Source of the DNA: JAJFUE01 sp039683515
GTDB taxonomy: Bacteria > Sumerlaeota > Sumerlaeia > MVZB01
Assembly: GCA_039683515.1 (NCBI GenBank)
Contig: JBDKRG010000013.1
Span: forward strand, 51,552-115,551
Length of the DNA: 64,000 bases
Direction: 5' to 3'
The notes under the pieces were generated by a model that saw only the letters and a program-made list of their open reading frames with translations, was not told the origin of the DNA and did not search any database. A program made the position numbers and the translations under genes. Position 1 is the stretch's first letter. Each line of letters opens with the position of its first letter. Below are positions 1-9,189 of this stretch, one piece after another.

Positions 1-384
1 TTACGCTTCCTCTTTGCAGAACTTCTCGTAGGCCTCGAGGCCGAGCAGCGACGACAGGTCGGCGCCTTCGTCGAGATCGAGCTCGAACAGCCAGCCCTCG
101 TCCAGCGGCGAGGTGTTGATCTTTTCGGGCGTCGAGGCCAGCGGCGAGTTGACGGCGGTCAGCGTCCCGGCGACCGGGGCGTAGACCGACGCGGTGGCCT
201 TGCACGACTCGATGATGCAGGCCTCGTCGCCGGCGGCGAGCTTTTTGCCCGGCTTGGGGAATTCGGCGTAAACGATGTCGCCGAGCTGGCTCTGGGCGAA
301 ATCGGTGATCCCGACCTTGCGCTTGGCGCCGGCGGATTCGATCCACTCGTGGGATTTGGTGTAAAGCAGCGTCTTGGCGTCCAT
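1..384 (-). CDS. gcvH: Glycine cleavage system H protein
   Basis: This is the lipoyl carrier protein of the glycine cleavage complex; it shuttles the aminomethyl group from the P to the T and L proteins. The 127-residue length is normal for the family. The lipoylation site is the IESCKA segment with Lys62, and the GITDFAQ and LGDIVYAEFP segments are typical of H proteins. The stop codon is the first three bases of the window, so the gene is complete. A GAGGAAAGG ribosome binding site precedes the ATG. It is the last visible gene of the lipA-gcvT-gcvH operon behind the glycine riboswitch; gcvP probably lies beyond the left edge (inference). Confidence 0.97.
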   Translation of the reverse strand: MDAKTLLYTKSHEWIESAGAKRKVGITDFAQSQLGDIVYAEFPKPGKKLAAGDEACIIESCKATASVYAPVAGTLTAVNSPLASTPEKINTSPLDEGWLFELDLDEGADLSSLLGLEAYEKFCKEEA

Positions 385-447
385 GATCAGCCTTTCCTCT
401 GTGATAATGATCGAACCGATTAATCGGTTCGGGTGTTACGGAATGAA

Positions 448-466
448 TCCCTCGCTCACGCTCGGG

Positions 467-473
<7 letters not shown>
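448..473 (-). repeat. Stop-codon-spanning repeat, copy 1
   Basis: A 26-bp sequence, on the minus strand GCAGTAGCCCGAGCGTGAGC and onward. It contains the last codon (CAG) and TAG stop of gcvT. An identical copy spans the end of lipA at 1638-1663. The core AGCCCGAGCGTGAGCGAGGG looks like a dispersed intergenic repeat, from memory like ones in planctomycete genomes. Confidence 0.8.
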
Positions 474-1561
<1,088 letters not shown>

Positions 1562-1579
1562 CGTGTTATATCCCCTTTT

Positions 1580-1617
1580 CGTGCTCGTGCTCGTGCTCGT
1601 AATCGTAATCGAAAATC
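1580..1617 (-). repeat. Hexamer leader repeat (GATTAC/GAGCAC family) before gcvT
   Basis: Read on the minus strand this is GATTTTC, two GATTAC units and three GAGCAC units, then GAAAAGGGG. The last part doubles as the gcvT Shine-Dalgarno. It lies between the lipA stop and the gcvT start. Other copies are at 15677-15729, 25021-25075, 45605-45649, 54343-54369, 59549-59590 and 62521-62562, with a fragment at 18367-18381. Confidence 0.85.
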
Positions 1618-1637
1618 TAACCAATCCTCGGTTTGAG

Positions 1638-1663
1638 TCCCTCGCTCACGCTCGGGCTACTGC
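1638..1663 (-). repeat. Stop-codon-spanning repeat, copy 2
   Basis: This copy is identical over 26 bp to 448-473 and includes the final CAG codon and TAG stop of lipA. Confidence 0.8.
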
Positions 1664-2547
1664 GTGATGCCGTGCTCCAGTTCGGCGTGATACGAGCTTC
1701 TCGCGAACGGCGTCGAGATCACCCACGGGATGCCGCGGCGGCGCGCCTCGGCGCCAAGCTCCGAAAACGTTTCCGGCGTGACGAACTCGACGACGTCGAG
1801 CTGCTCGGCCGACGGGCGCAGGTATTGCCCGATCGTCATCCGCCGGACGCCGGCCGAAACGAGGTCGTCGATCACGTTCAAAACCTCTTCGCGCGTCTCG
1901 CCGAGGCCGAGCATGATCGAGCTCTTGGCGACGATCCCCGGCGCGGCCGCCGCGCGCCGCAGCAGCTCGAGCGAGTCCTCGTAGCGCGAGCCGGCGCGAA
2001 CGGATAGATACAGGCTGGGGACGGTCTCGACGTTGTGCCCCCACACGAACGGCGCCTGGGGCAGCAGGATCTCGACCGCCTGGTCCCGGCAGCGGCGGAA
2101 GTCGGGGGTGAGGATCTCGACCGTGATGCGCGGGATCCGCGCGCGGAGAGCTTCGATGCAGCGCGCGAACTGCGTCGCCCCGCCGTCTTCCAGGTCGTCG
2201 CGCGTGACGCTCGTGATGACGACGTGCTTGAGGCCCATCCGCTCGACGGCCTCGGCAAGTCGCGCGGGTTCGTTTTCGTCGACAAAACCCGACGGGCGCC
2301 CCCCCTTGACGCTGCAGAACCCGCAGCGCCGCGTGCACTGGTCGCCGAGGATGAGGAAGGTGGCCGTCCCGGCGCTCCAGCACTCGCCGCGGTTGGGGCA
2401 GCGCGCCTCCTGGCAGATCGTGTGGAGGCGGCCCTGGCCGATCGCGTCGGCCGTGCGGGCGTATTCGGGCCCGCCGCCCAGCGGGCGTTTGAGCCACGGC
2501 GGAAGCCGTCGCGGTTGCGAGGAATTGGACGATTGCTCGGATGGCAT
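1657..2547 (-). CDS. lipA: Lipoyl synthase
   Basis: A radical SAM enzyme that inserts two sulfurs into octanoyl groups on carrier proteins such as GcvH. The 296-residue protein has both family cysteine sets: the auxiliary cluster C45-x4-C50-x5-C56 and the radical SAM C71-x3-C75-x2-C78 (CTRRCGFC). The segments TSVTRDDLEDGG and SSIMLGLGE are also typical. It is the first gene behind the tandem glycine riboswitch, so lipoate assembly is coupled to glycine cleavage. The start is the ATG at 2547, with a weak GAGAGA-type ribosome binding site. Its stop codon lies in a repeat shared with gcvT. Confidence 0.97.
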   Translation of the reverse strand: MPSEQSSNSSQPRRLPPWLKRPLGGGPEYARTADAIGQGRLHTICQEARCPNRGECWSAGTATFLILGDQCTRRCGFCSVKGGRPSGFVDENEPARLAEAVERMGLKHVVITSVTRDDLEDGGATQFARCIEALRARIPRITVEILTPDFRRCRDQAVEILLPQAPFVWGHNVETVPSLYLSVRAGSRYEDSLELLRRAAAAPGIVAKSSIMLGLGETREEVLNVIDDLVSAGVRRMTIGQYLRPSAEQLDVVEFVTPETFSELGAEARRRGIPWVISTPFARSSYHAELEHGITQ

Positions 2548-2571
2548 CGGCGTCTCTCAAGTTTCAGCATA

Positions 2572-2590
2572 TCGCCTCGGGCCGAAGCGA
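2572..2590 (-). repeat. REP-like hairpin (TCGCTTCGG...CGA type)
   Basis: TCGCCTCGGGCCGAAGCGA forms an imperfect stem between the riboswitch and lipA. Related hairpins with GTCGCTTCGGCCCGAAGCGAC-like arms are at 21809-21831 and, more diverged, at 10283-10303. Confidence 0.5.
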
Positions 2591-2607
2591 CCTACTTCCG
2601 GAACCGC

Positions 2608-2800
2608 CCCCGCTCTGTCCGGTAACCTGAGAGAGTTTAGGCCGCGCCCGTTGCGGGCGCGCCATCCCTTCGGTGGGCGGTGTTCGGTCCCGCCGCTCTC
2701 CAGAGTCCTGTCCGCCCGCGGTCCCTTTTGCCTGAGAGTTTATCGGGAGCGCTTTACCCCTTCGGCGGCCTCATTTCGAGGCACTCTCCCGCAGGCTTCG
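2608..2800 (-). ncRNA. Tandem glycine riboswitch
   Basis: On the minus strand there are two successive glycine aptamers. The first runs GCGGGAGAGTGCC, then GCCGAAGGGG, then AAACTCTCAGGCAAAAGGGACC. A short linker with GCGGACAGGACTCTGGAGAG opens the second, which has ACCGAAGGGATGG, AAACTCTCTCAGG and a closing CGGACAGAG. These are the family's conserved blocks in the right order, twice. The element ends about 60 nt before lipA, so it controls the lipA-gcvT-gcvH operon. By family precedent it is a glycine-activated switch. No clear intrinsic terminator separates it from lipA, so control of translation or another expression platform is possible. Confidence 0.93.
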
Positions 2801-2810
2801 CACAGGATCA

Positions 2811-2816
2811 ATTATA
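2811..2816 (-). promoter_or_regulatory. Putative -10 box of the glycine riboswitch operon
   Basis: The minus strand reads TATAAT here, placing a start site about 7 nt downstream at the 5' edge of the first aptamer. No good -35 hexamer is visible at 16-18 bp spacing, so the assignment rests on the -10 and its position. Confidence 0.45.
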
Positions 2817-2954
2817 ATGTCATGACCGCAACGGCTGTAGCCGGCCGAAGCGGCCTCCCATCTTTTACCCGCCGCCGTGGCGATGGTCAAGGACAACCGC
2901 CTCGGCCACGCCGGCATGGCCGCCCGACCCGCCCCATCCGGTTCCCGAAACCTT

Positions 2955-2983
2955 TTGTCATCAACCACATCCGGTTGTATGAT
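2955..2983 (+). promoter_or_regulatory. Sigma70-type promoter of the secreted-protein pair
   Basis: TTGTCA, 17 bp, TATGAT: five of six consensus bases in each hexamer with ideal spacing. Transcription would start near 2990, about 37 nt before the ATG at 3027. The rest of 2820-3026 shows no gene. Confidence 0.6.
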
Positions 2984-3026
2984 GATGAATTGCGAGCATG
3001 ATCAAATCCATTCGGGGGTCACAAAT

Positions 3027-3392
3027 ATGCTTCGGATATGCATTGTGATCGCGGCAGGGGTTTTGACCGCCGTCGCCTGGGGCCAGACCGTTCGCCCCGG
3101 CGACATCAACGGCGGCGGCGCGATATCGGGCGTCGGCAACGTCATCCTGACCGGCGCGATCATGGATTACGGCCTGGGCGGCGGGACGGCCGGCGTGAGC
3201 CAAAGCGCCGGCAACAAGATTTCCGTCGGATTCTATCCCTCGGTCGGGCCGCTGCTGCCCCGCAACGTGGCCGATCCGGCGTGGCTCCGGATCTCCGGCG
3301 CCGAAGAACGCCAACGCCCCGTCAGGATGGCGGCGTGGCGCGAATCCTCCGAATCCAACTCATCGATCAATCTGACAGGATGGCAATTATGA
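3027..3392 (+). CDS. Small secreted protein, unknown function
   Basis: The 121-residue product starts with a signal peptide (MLRICIVIAAGVLTAVAWGQ). The mature part has GDINGGGAISGVGNVILTG and GLGGGTAGVSQSAG, ending in a region rich in Arg, Glu and Ser. The glycine-rich GGG-x-SQSAGNK segment recalls a short motif seen at the start of some large secreted proteins, but I do not recognise a named family. The reading frame extends 50 codons upstream without a good start; ATG 3027 fits the signal peptide and the promoter. Its stop overlaps the next start (ATGA), so the two are probably translationally coupled. Confidence 0.65.
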   Translation: MLRICIVIAAGVLTAVAWGQTVRPGDINGGGAISGVGNVILTGAIMDYGLGGGTAGVSQSAGNKISVGFYPSVGPLLPRNVADPAWLRISGAEERQRPVRMAAWRESSESNSSINLTGWQL

Positions 3393-5275
3393 AGATCAGG
3401 CTGATGATTCTGGCCGCGATGCTCGGCATCGCCACGCTCGCGCAGGCCCAGACCGTCCCGCCGAGCGTCTTCCACTACCAAGGGCGCCTGACCGGATCGG
3501 GCGGGAGCCCGGTCACCAGCACCCAGACATTCTATTTCTCGATCTACGTCGGCGGCTCGGCGACGACCGCCAATTCCGGCACGCTCAAGTATCAGGAGTC
3601 CGCCTCCATCACCCCCGACAGCAACGGCATCTTCGAGCACCTCGTCGGCGCCGGGACCAAGATATCCGGCTCGATCAAGGCGACCGACTTCAACACCACC
3701 CAGACCATTTACCTCCAGGTCGCGGTCGCCTCGACCGGCAACGTGCTTTTGCCGCGCACCCGGTTCACCACGACCCCGTATTCGATCGTTTCCTCGAACG
3801 CGGTCGGCGACATCACGCCCAAGACGGTGTCGATCGCAGGCTACGGGCAGGTCATCAACTCCAGCGGCCAGTGGGTCGGCTCGCCGATCACCGCCGGCGC
3901 CCCCTACGTCAGCAGCATCACCGACACCACCGGCGGCCCGACCGTCTCCGGCGATCTCGTTCGCCTGAGCGGCTCCAACCTTTCCAAGGCGAACGTTTTC
4001 ATCGGCGGGCGCCAGGCCCGCGTCAAGAGCAGCAGCTCCTCGCAAGTGATCTTCGCCGTCCCGGCCGGCCTGCCGATGGGCCTCAACCAGGTCACCGTCA
4101 CGACCGGCACGCTCCAGGCCGCGCGGTTCGTCGGCACCATCGACGTGACCCGCTTCCTGATGCTGCTCTCGGAGGACGACAACAAGATCCTGTTCGTCAA
4201 CCCCAGGACGCTGACCGTCGTCGGCACGGTCAGCCTCACGTTCGGCGACTGGACGAGCGACAGCGGGGCGCTCAAGCATATTCAGGTGGACTTCGCCCGC
4301 GACGGCGCCCTCATGCTCGTCCCCGACAACCGCTCCTCGAACGTCTACGCGGTCGACCTGACCAAAAACCCGCCGGCGCTCGTGCAGACGTTGAGCGTCT
4401 CGAACGTGAACCGCGCCGCCGCGGTCGCCGTCGAGCCGTCCGAATCGATCGTCGCGGTGGCCGACGCCGAGGGCAACAAGATCCGCATCCTCAACCTCAA
4501 CGAACAGTTCCCGCCGTTCTCGGCCCCGATATCGAACGCCAGCACGATCACCGACCTCGTGCCGCAACCGCCGACCGCGTTCTACCCGCGCGCCCTCCGG
4601 TTCATGAGCGACCAGGTGCTGATCGCGGACGGCAGCGCCGGCCGGCTCCAGATCTTCCAGCATCGCTACGATTACAAGGACCGGCGGCTCGAGTGGTTCC
4701 TCGAGACCACGCCGAGCGGGTATTCGACGCAGTACCAGACCTCCGGCGCCGACGCCTACCAGATGGAACTGACCGGCGACCTGGAGCGCATGGTCATCCT
4801 GAACGCCGGCTCGTCGAACCTCCAGTACGTGTGGGCGGGCAACTGGTTCCCCGGCAGCGCGACGACCGCGCCTTCCATCGCGGCCGGCCAGCAGGTCTAC
4901 CAGTTCTCGCTGAGCGCCAATAACTGGATCGTCAACGCCAGCCAGGTCGAGGACCTGCTGCGCGTCTACAAACTGACCGACGACGCCATCGTGTTCACGG
5001 GCGTTTACCAGCGCCAGCCGCCGTCGAGAACGTTCGACACCGAGGCGTTCCGTTTCGCCGCCATCGAGCCGGCCGAAGGCGATTTCGTCGCCGCCTACAT
5101 CAACACGAACAACAACGGCAACGAGGCGCTGATCTTCTACCGGTTCGCCAACGGCACGCTCGACCGCGTCGACCAGGGCGACTCGATCGACACCCAGGAC
5201 CTGCTCGACATCGACGGCCGCTGGGCGATCTCAACCGACCTCGACGTCCTCGGCGACATGCGCTTCCTGCCGTAA
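3389..5275 (+). CDS. Secreted IPT/TIG and beta-propeller protein
   Basis: A 628-residue exported protein of unknown role. It has a signal peptide (MKIRLMILAAMLGIATLAQA). An N-terminal FHYQGRL domain of the kind found in secreted and fibre-like proteins covers about residues 25-145. An IPT/TIG immunoglobulin-like repeat follows at about 170-250 (VSSITDTTGGPTVSGDLVRLSG). After that comes a YncE-like beta-propeller region from about 255 (LSEDDNKILFVNPRTLTVVG, ILIADGSAGRLQIF-type strands). A second in-frame ATG lies 3 codons upstream, at 3380. The gene is coupled to the small secreted protein before it and followed by a strong terminator. A cell-surface or extracellular binding role is inference. 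Confidence 0.85.
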   Translation: MKIRLMILAAMLGIATLAQAQTVPPSVFHYQGRLTGSGGSPVTSTQTFYFSIYVGGSATTANSGTLKYQESASITPDSNGIFEHLVGAGTKISGSIKATDFNTTQTIYLQVAVASTGNVLLPRTRFTTTPYSIVSSNAVGDITPKTVSIAGYGQVINSSGQWVGSPITAGAPYVSSITDTTGGPTVSGDLVRLSGSNLSKANVFIGGRQARVKSSSSSQVIFAVPAGLPMGLNQVTVTTGTLQAARFVGTIDVTRFLMLLSEDDNKILFVNPRTLTVVGTVSLTFGDWTSDSGALKHIQVDFARDGALMLVPDNRSSNVYAVDLTKNPPALVQTLSVSNVNRAAAVAVEPSESIVAVADAEGNKIRILNLNEQFPPFSAPISNASTITDLVPQPPTAFYPRALRFMSDQVLIADGSAGRLQIFQHRYDYKDRRLEWFLETTPSGYSTQYQTSGADAYQMELTGDLERMVILNAGSSNLQYVWAGNWFPGSATTAPSIAAGQQVYQFSLSANNWIVNASQVEDLLRVYKLTDDAIVFTGVYQRQPPSRTFDTEAFRFAAIEPAEGDFVAAYINTNNNGNEALIFYRFANGTLDRVDQGDSIDTQDLLDIDGRWAISTDLDVLGDMRFLP

Positions 5276-5300
5276 GCGCTCCGAACATGCGGGCATGCGA

Positions 5301-5334
5301 AGCCCGGGCGACGATGAAGGCGCCCGGGCTTTTT
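5301..5334 (+). terminator. Rho-independent terminator
   Basis: A perfect 10-bp GC stem (AGCCCGGGCG / CGCCCGGGCT) with a 10-nt loop, followed by TTTT. It starts 25 nt after the stop of the beta-propeller gene. The following stretch to 5553 holds no gene. Confidence 0.9.
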
Positions 5335-5553
5335 GCATCGTGCGCCCGTCATCGGCTCGATAACGTCCGCCGCGACCGGGTCCCTCGCCAAGGCGCGGCT
5401 CCGGCCCTATCGGGCAAAACCCTATCTCATGATCGGGTTTTGGGGCCGATATCGTTCAGGTTTTCCCGTATCAAGTCCCGCGATCGGGATTCCGTAACGC
5501 CAGGGGGCATGATGCCGATTTCGGGTTGCCAACCATGATTATTGATATAGGCA

Positions 5554-5582
5554 TAGATAAAGACGGATTTTTACTGTAAAAT
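5554..5582 (+). promoter_or_regulatory. Putative promoter of the histidine kinase gene
   Basis: TAGATA, 17 bp, TAAAAT (4/6 and 5/6 matches to consensus) lies in a locally AT-rich stretch, 30 nt before the kinase ATG. Confidence 0.4.
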
Positions 5583-5611
5583 AACCGAAATCGAGGTGCT
5601 CACGCAGTCCC

Positions 5612-6862
5612 ATGACCGATCGACAGGCCAGTAACGAAGCCGAGGATCCACGCGGCCGGTCGGGGCGGGCGGCGTCCGAACGGGAGGCCGCGTTGCGCGA
5701 CGGCGAAGCCGTGATCCACGCGTTCTTCGACGGCGCCGCCGTCGGGGCCGCCCTGCTCAGCCTCGAGGGCCGCTTCGTCTCGGTCAACGATCGCTACTGC
5801 CAGATCGCCGGCTACGCGCGCGAGGAAATGCTGTCGGGCCTCACCCCCCTCGACCTGATCCCGCCCGACCAGCGCGACGAGGTCCGCGACCGGTTCATGC
5901 CGTTCCTGCGCGGCGAGACGCCGGCGTACGATTGCGAGCACCGCTACCGGCGCAAGGACGGCGGGGAAATCTGGATTCACGCCACGGCCGGGATGATCCG
6001 CGACCGCGACGGCAACCCGTTGCGCGTCGCGGCGATCGTCGAGGACATCACCGAGCGCAAGCGGGCCGAGGAGACCCTGCTCCAGAGCCGGCGCGACCTC
6101 GATCTCATGAACCAGACCCTCGAGCAGCGCGTCGCCGAGCGCACCGCCGAGGCCGAGGCCCGGGCCGCCCAGCTTCGCAAGCTCGCCGGCGAGCTGAGTC
6201 GCACCGAACAGCGCGAACGCCGCCGTTTTGCCCAGATGCTCCACGACCACCTGCAGCAGCTCCTCGTCGGCGCCAAATTCAACGCCAGCATCATCGAGCG
6301 CCGCATCGGCGACGAGGGCCTGCTGCGGCGCCTGCGGTACATGATCGAGCTGCTCGACCAGTCGATCGCCGCCTCGCGCTCGCTCACCGTCGAGCTCAGC
6401 CCGCCGATTCTCTTCGAGGGCAAGCTCGTCCCCGCGCTTCGCTGGCTCGCCCGCTGGATGGAGGACAACCACGGCCTGCACATGACCGTCAACGCCGGCG
6501 ACGAAGTCTTCCCGCTCAGCGAGGACACGCGCATCCTGCTCTTCCAGTCGGTGCGCGAGCTGGCGTTCAATATCGTCAAGCACGCCGGGGTCCGCGAGGC
6601 CACGGTCAGCGTCAGCCGGTGCGAGGACATGATCTGCATCACGATCGAGGATCAGGGCGCCGGGTTCGATCCATCGAGCCTCAAGCCCGCCACGGGCGAC
6701 TTCGGCGGGTTCGGGCTGCTCCGCGTCCAGGAGCGGCTCAACCTGCTGGGCGGCTGCTTCGACATCCGCTCCAGGCCCGGAGCCGGCACGCTCGTGACGC
6801 TCGTGGTTCCGTTTCAGCAGGAGCGCGGAAGCGCCGGCGAGGATTTGCCAGGGATGTCGTGA
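5612..6862 (+). CDS. PAS-domain sensor histidine kinase, NarL-partner type
   Basis: A cytoplasmic two-component sensor of 416 residues with no membrane segment. A PAS/PAC domain covers about residues 30-155 (VSVNDRYCQIAGYAREEML, then IVEDITERKRAE). A coiled-coil linker follows, then a HisKA_3-type dimerisation domain with the phosphoacceptor in MLHDHLQQLL (His211). The HATPase domain has ELAFNIVKHAG (N box), EDQGAGFD (G1) and GGFGLLRVQERL (G2). This class normally pairs with LuxR/NarL-type regulators, but no response regulator gene is nearby. The ATG at 5612 lacks a strong ribosome binding site. Confidence 0.93.
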   Translation: MTDRQASNEAEDPRGRSGRAASEREAALRDGEAVIHAFFDGAAVGAALLSLEGRFVSVNDRYCQIAGYAREEMLSGLTPLDLIPPDQRDEVRDRFMPFLRGETPAYDCEHRYRRKDGGEIWIHATAGMIRDRDGNPLRVAAIVEDITERKRAEETLLQSRRDLDLMNQTLEQRVAERTAEAEARAAQLRKLAGELSRTEQRERRRFAQMLHDHLQQLLVGAKFNASIIERRIGDEGLLRRLRYMIELLDQSIAASRSLTVELSPPILFEGKLVPALRWLARWMEDNHGLHMTVNAGDEVFPLSEDTRILLFQSVRELAFNIVKHAGVREATVSVSRCEDMICITIEDQGAGFDPSSLKPATGDFGGFGLLRVQERLNLLGGCFDIRSRPGAGTLVTLVVPFQQERGSAGEDLPGMS

Positions 6863-6901
6863 GCGGCCATGGCGACGACGGACGCCGACATTCACCGGCG
6901 C

Positions 6902-8965
6902 TTACTTGAGCAGGGCCAGCAACTCCGGGGTTCCCGTCACGGGCGCCAGGCACGTGCCGGCGCGGCAGACGTAGGCGGTGGCCTGGCCGTCCAGCGCCGG
7001 GTGGTTGCGCAACAGCTCGATGCCGTTTGCCGGGCCGGCGGCGAGGACCCGCGCCGGCAGGTGCCTGATCCACGCCGCCCGGATCATCTCCCGCGTGCGC
7101 TCGCTCCCCAGGTCGCCGGCGATCGCGATTTCAAGGGGCGGCGCGATATCGAACGCGACCGCGGCGATCATGGCCAGATGCCCCACCGGCCGGTCGTTCA
7201 TCCGCGTCGCCGCCGCGGCGAACGTCCCGAGCGCGATCTCGTGCCAATCGTCGCGCCCCAACAGCGCCGCGAGCCGCAGCAGCGCCCATGCCGCCCCGGC
7301 GTTGCCCGACGGGATCGAGCCGTCGCCAAACTCCTTCACGCGCGCGATGACGGTCGGGTCGTGGCCGTCCGTGGCGTAGAACCCGCCGCGCCCGGCGTCG
7401 TGGAACCTGTCGATCATCTGTTCGGCGAGCCCGCCCGCGGCGTCGAGCAGCCGCGGGTCGAACACGGTCTCGTAGAGGTCGACCAGGCCGTCGATCAGGA
7501 AGGCGTAATCGTCCAGGAACGCATCGATCGACGCCCGGCCCGCGCGCCACGCATGGAGCAGCCGGCCGTCGTCGCCGCGCATCCAGTCGAGGATGAAATC
7601 GGCGGCGAAGCGGGCGGCTTGGGCGTATTGGGCCCCGCCGCCGACCTGCGTCCCGTGCGCCAGCGCCGAGATCATCAGGCCGTTCCACGCGGCGAGCACC
7701 TTGTCGTCGCGCCTGGGGAGCGGCCGCTGCGCGCGGGCCTGGCGCAATTTTTCCCGCATGCGCGCAAGCGACCGGCCGAGCTCGGGCGGCGGGATCCCCT
7801 TCAGGCGCGCGAAATCCTCCAGCGGCGCGCGCGCGTTGAGGATGCTCACGCCGTGGCGTTCGGCCCAGTTGCCGCCCGGCGTCACGTCGAAGAATTCCTT
7901 GAACAGCGCCGCGTCCTCGGGGCCGAGCGCCGCGGCGACCTCGTCGGGCCGCCAGACGTAATAGGCGCCCTCGACGCCGCCGCTGTCGGCGTCCAGGGTC
8001 GAGTGGAATCCCCCCGCCGGGTCGGCCATGTCGCGCATCGCCCAGTCGAGCGTCTCGAGCCCGATCTCGAGCCAGCGCCTGTTCCCCCCCGCCCGGTAGG
8101 CGTTGAAGTAAACGGGCGCGAGCAGGGCGTTGTCGTAGAGCATCTTTTCGAAATGCGGGACGAGCCATTCCCTGTCGACGCTGTAGCGGTGGAACCCGCC
8201 GCCGATCTGGTCGTGGAAGCCGCCGCGGGCCATCCGGTCGAGGCTGAGCTCGACGATTTCGAGGAGCGAGCCGTCGCCCGTGCGCGCGTGCTGGCGCAGG
8301 AGCAGGTCGAGCGCCATCGTCATCGGGAACTTGGGCGCGTCGCCGAATCCGCCCCATGTGCGGTCGTGCTGGTGCGCGAGGGCCGCTACCGCCCGCGCGA
8401 TCAGTTCCCCGTCCGGCTCGCGCCTTGCCGCCCCGGCGATCGGCTCGCGCGCGATGGCGTCCAGGATCGCCGCGCCGCTGTCGGCGATCTCCTGGGGCTG
8501 CTCGTTCCACGCGGCCACGATCTGCCGGAGCAGCCAGATGAAACCCGGCCGCCCGTAGCGTTCCTCGGGCGGGAAATACGTCCCGCCGAAGAACGGCTTG
8601 CCGTCGGGCGTCAGGAACAGGCTCATCGGCCACCCCCCCTGGCCGCTCATGAGCTGCAGCGCCTGCATGTAGATCGCGTCGATGTCGGGGCGCTCCTCGC
8701 GGTCGACCTTGATCGAGATGAAATGCCGGTTGAGGTAGGCCGCGATCGCCTCGTTCTCGAACGACTCGCGCTTCATGACGTGGCACCAGTGGCACGCGGC
8801 GTAGCCGATCGACAGGAACACGGGCTTGTTCTCGGCGCGCGCCCGCGCGAACGCCTCCCCGCCCCACGGATACCAGTCGACCGGGTTGTGCGCGTGGTCG
8901 AGCAGGTAGGGGCTGTTCTCGTGCGCCAACCGGTTGGCCCAATCCTGATCCGCCGCTTCCGCCAT
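6902..8965 (-). CDS. DUF255 thioredoxin-domain protein (YyaL / SPATA20 family)
   Basis: A 687-residue cytoplasmic protein. The N terminus has the family hallmarks HENSPYLLDHAHNPVDWYPW and a thioredoxin-like C58HWC61 motif followed by HVMKRESFE. The rest is an (alpha/alpha) barrel resembling glycosidase or epimerase folds. Family function is poorly defined; redox or sugar-related roles have been proposed. The start at 8965 has GGAG 9 nt upstream; an alternative in-frame ATG at 8980 lacks a good ribosome binding site. The gene stands alone between the kinase and hemB. Confidence 0.93.
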   Translation of the reverse strand: MAEAADQDWANRLAHENSPYLLDHAHNPVDWYPWGGEAFARARAENKPVFLSIGYAACHWCHVMKRESFENEAIAAYLNRHFISIKVDREERPDIDAIYMQALQLMSGQGGWPMSLFLTPDGKPFFGGTYFPPEERYGRPGFIWLLRQIVAAWNEQPQEIADSGAAILDAIAREPIAGAARREPDGELIARAVAALAHQHDRTWGGFGDAPKFPMTMALDLLLRQHARTGDGSLLEIVELSLDRMARGGFHDQIGGGFHRYSVDREWLVPHFEKMLYDNALLAPVYFNAYRAGGNRRWLEIGLETLDWAMRDMADPAGGFHSTLDADSGGVEGAYYVWRPDEVAAALGPEDAALFKEFFDVTPGGNWAERHGVSILNARAPLEDFARLKGIPPPELGRSLARMREKLRQARAQRPLPRRDDKVLAAWNGLMISALAHGTQVGGGAQYAQAARFAADFILDWMRGDDGRLLHAWRAGRASIDAFLDDYAFLIDGLVDLYETVFDPRLLDAAGGLAEQMIDRFHDAGRGGFYATDGHDPTVIARVKEFGDGSIPSGNAGAAWALLRLAALLGRDDWHEIALGTFAAAATRMNDRPVGHLAMIAAVAFDIAPPLEIAIAGDLGSERTREMIRAAWIRHLPARVLAAGPANGIELLRNHPALDGQATAYVCRAGTCLAPVTGTPELLALLK

Positions 8966-9009
8966 GGCCCGTTTCTCCATGGCTCATTTTACCATACCAC
9001 CCCGGCAGC

Positions 9010-9027
9010 GCCGATCTCCGGATCGGT
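9010..9027. repeat. GCCGATC palindrome, copy 1
   Basis: GCCGATCTCCGGATCGGT, an imperfect palindrome. Related copies lie at 17743-17763 (inside manC), 42831-42848, 58786-58803 and 58870-58888. The consensus is GCCGATCTCCCGATCGGC. Confidence 0.7.
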
Positions 9028-9189
9028 TTCCGGAGCCGCTGCGGTTCCCGTTCGGAGTTCAGTCGCCGGCTTGCCGCCGAAACTTCACTTTTAACTGGAA
9101 GAGCACCTGTTGCTCATCCAAACTGGATCCGAGGGCATGATTGGGACGGCTGTTCGAAACACATTCTGAATCCGCGAGCGAATCATCTC

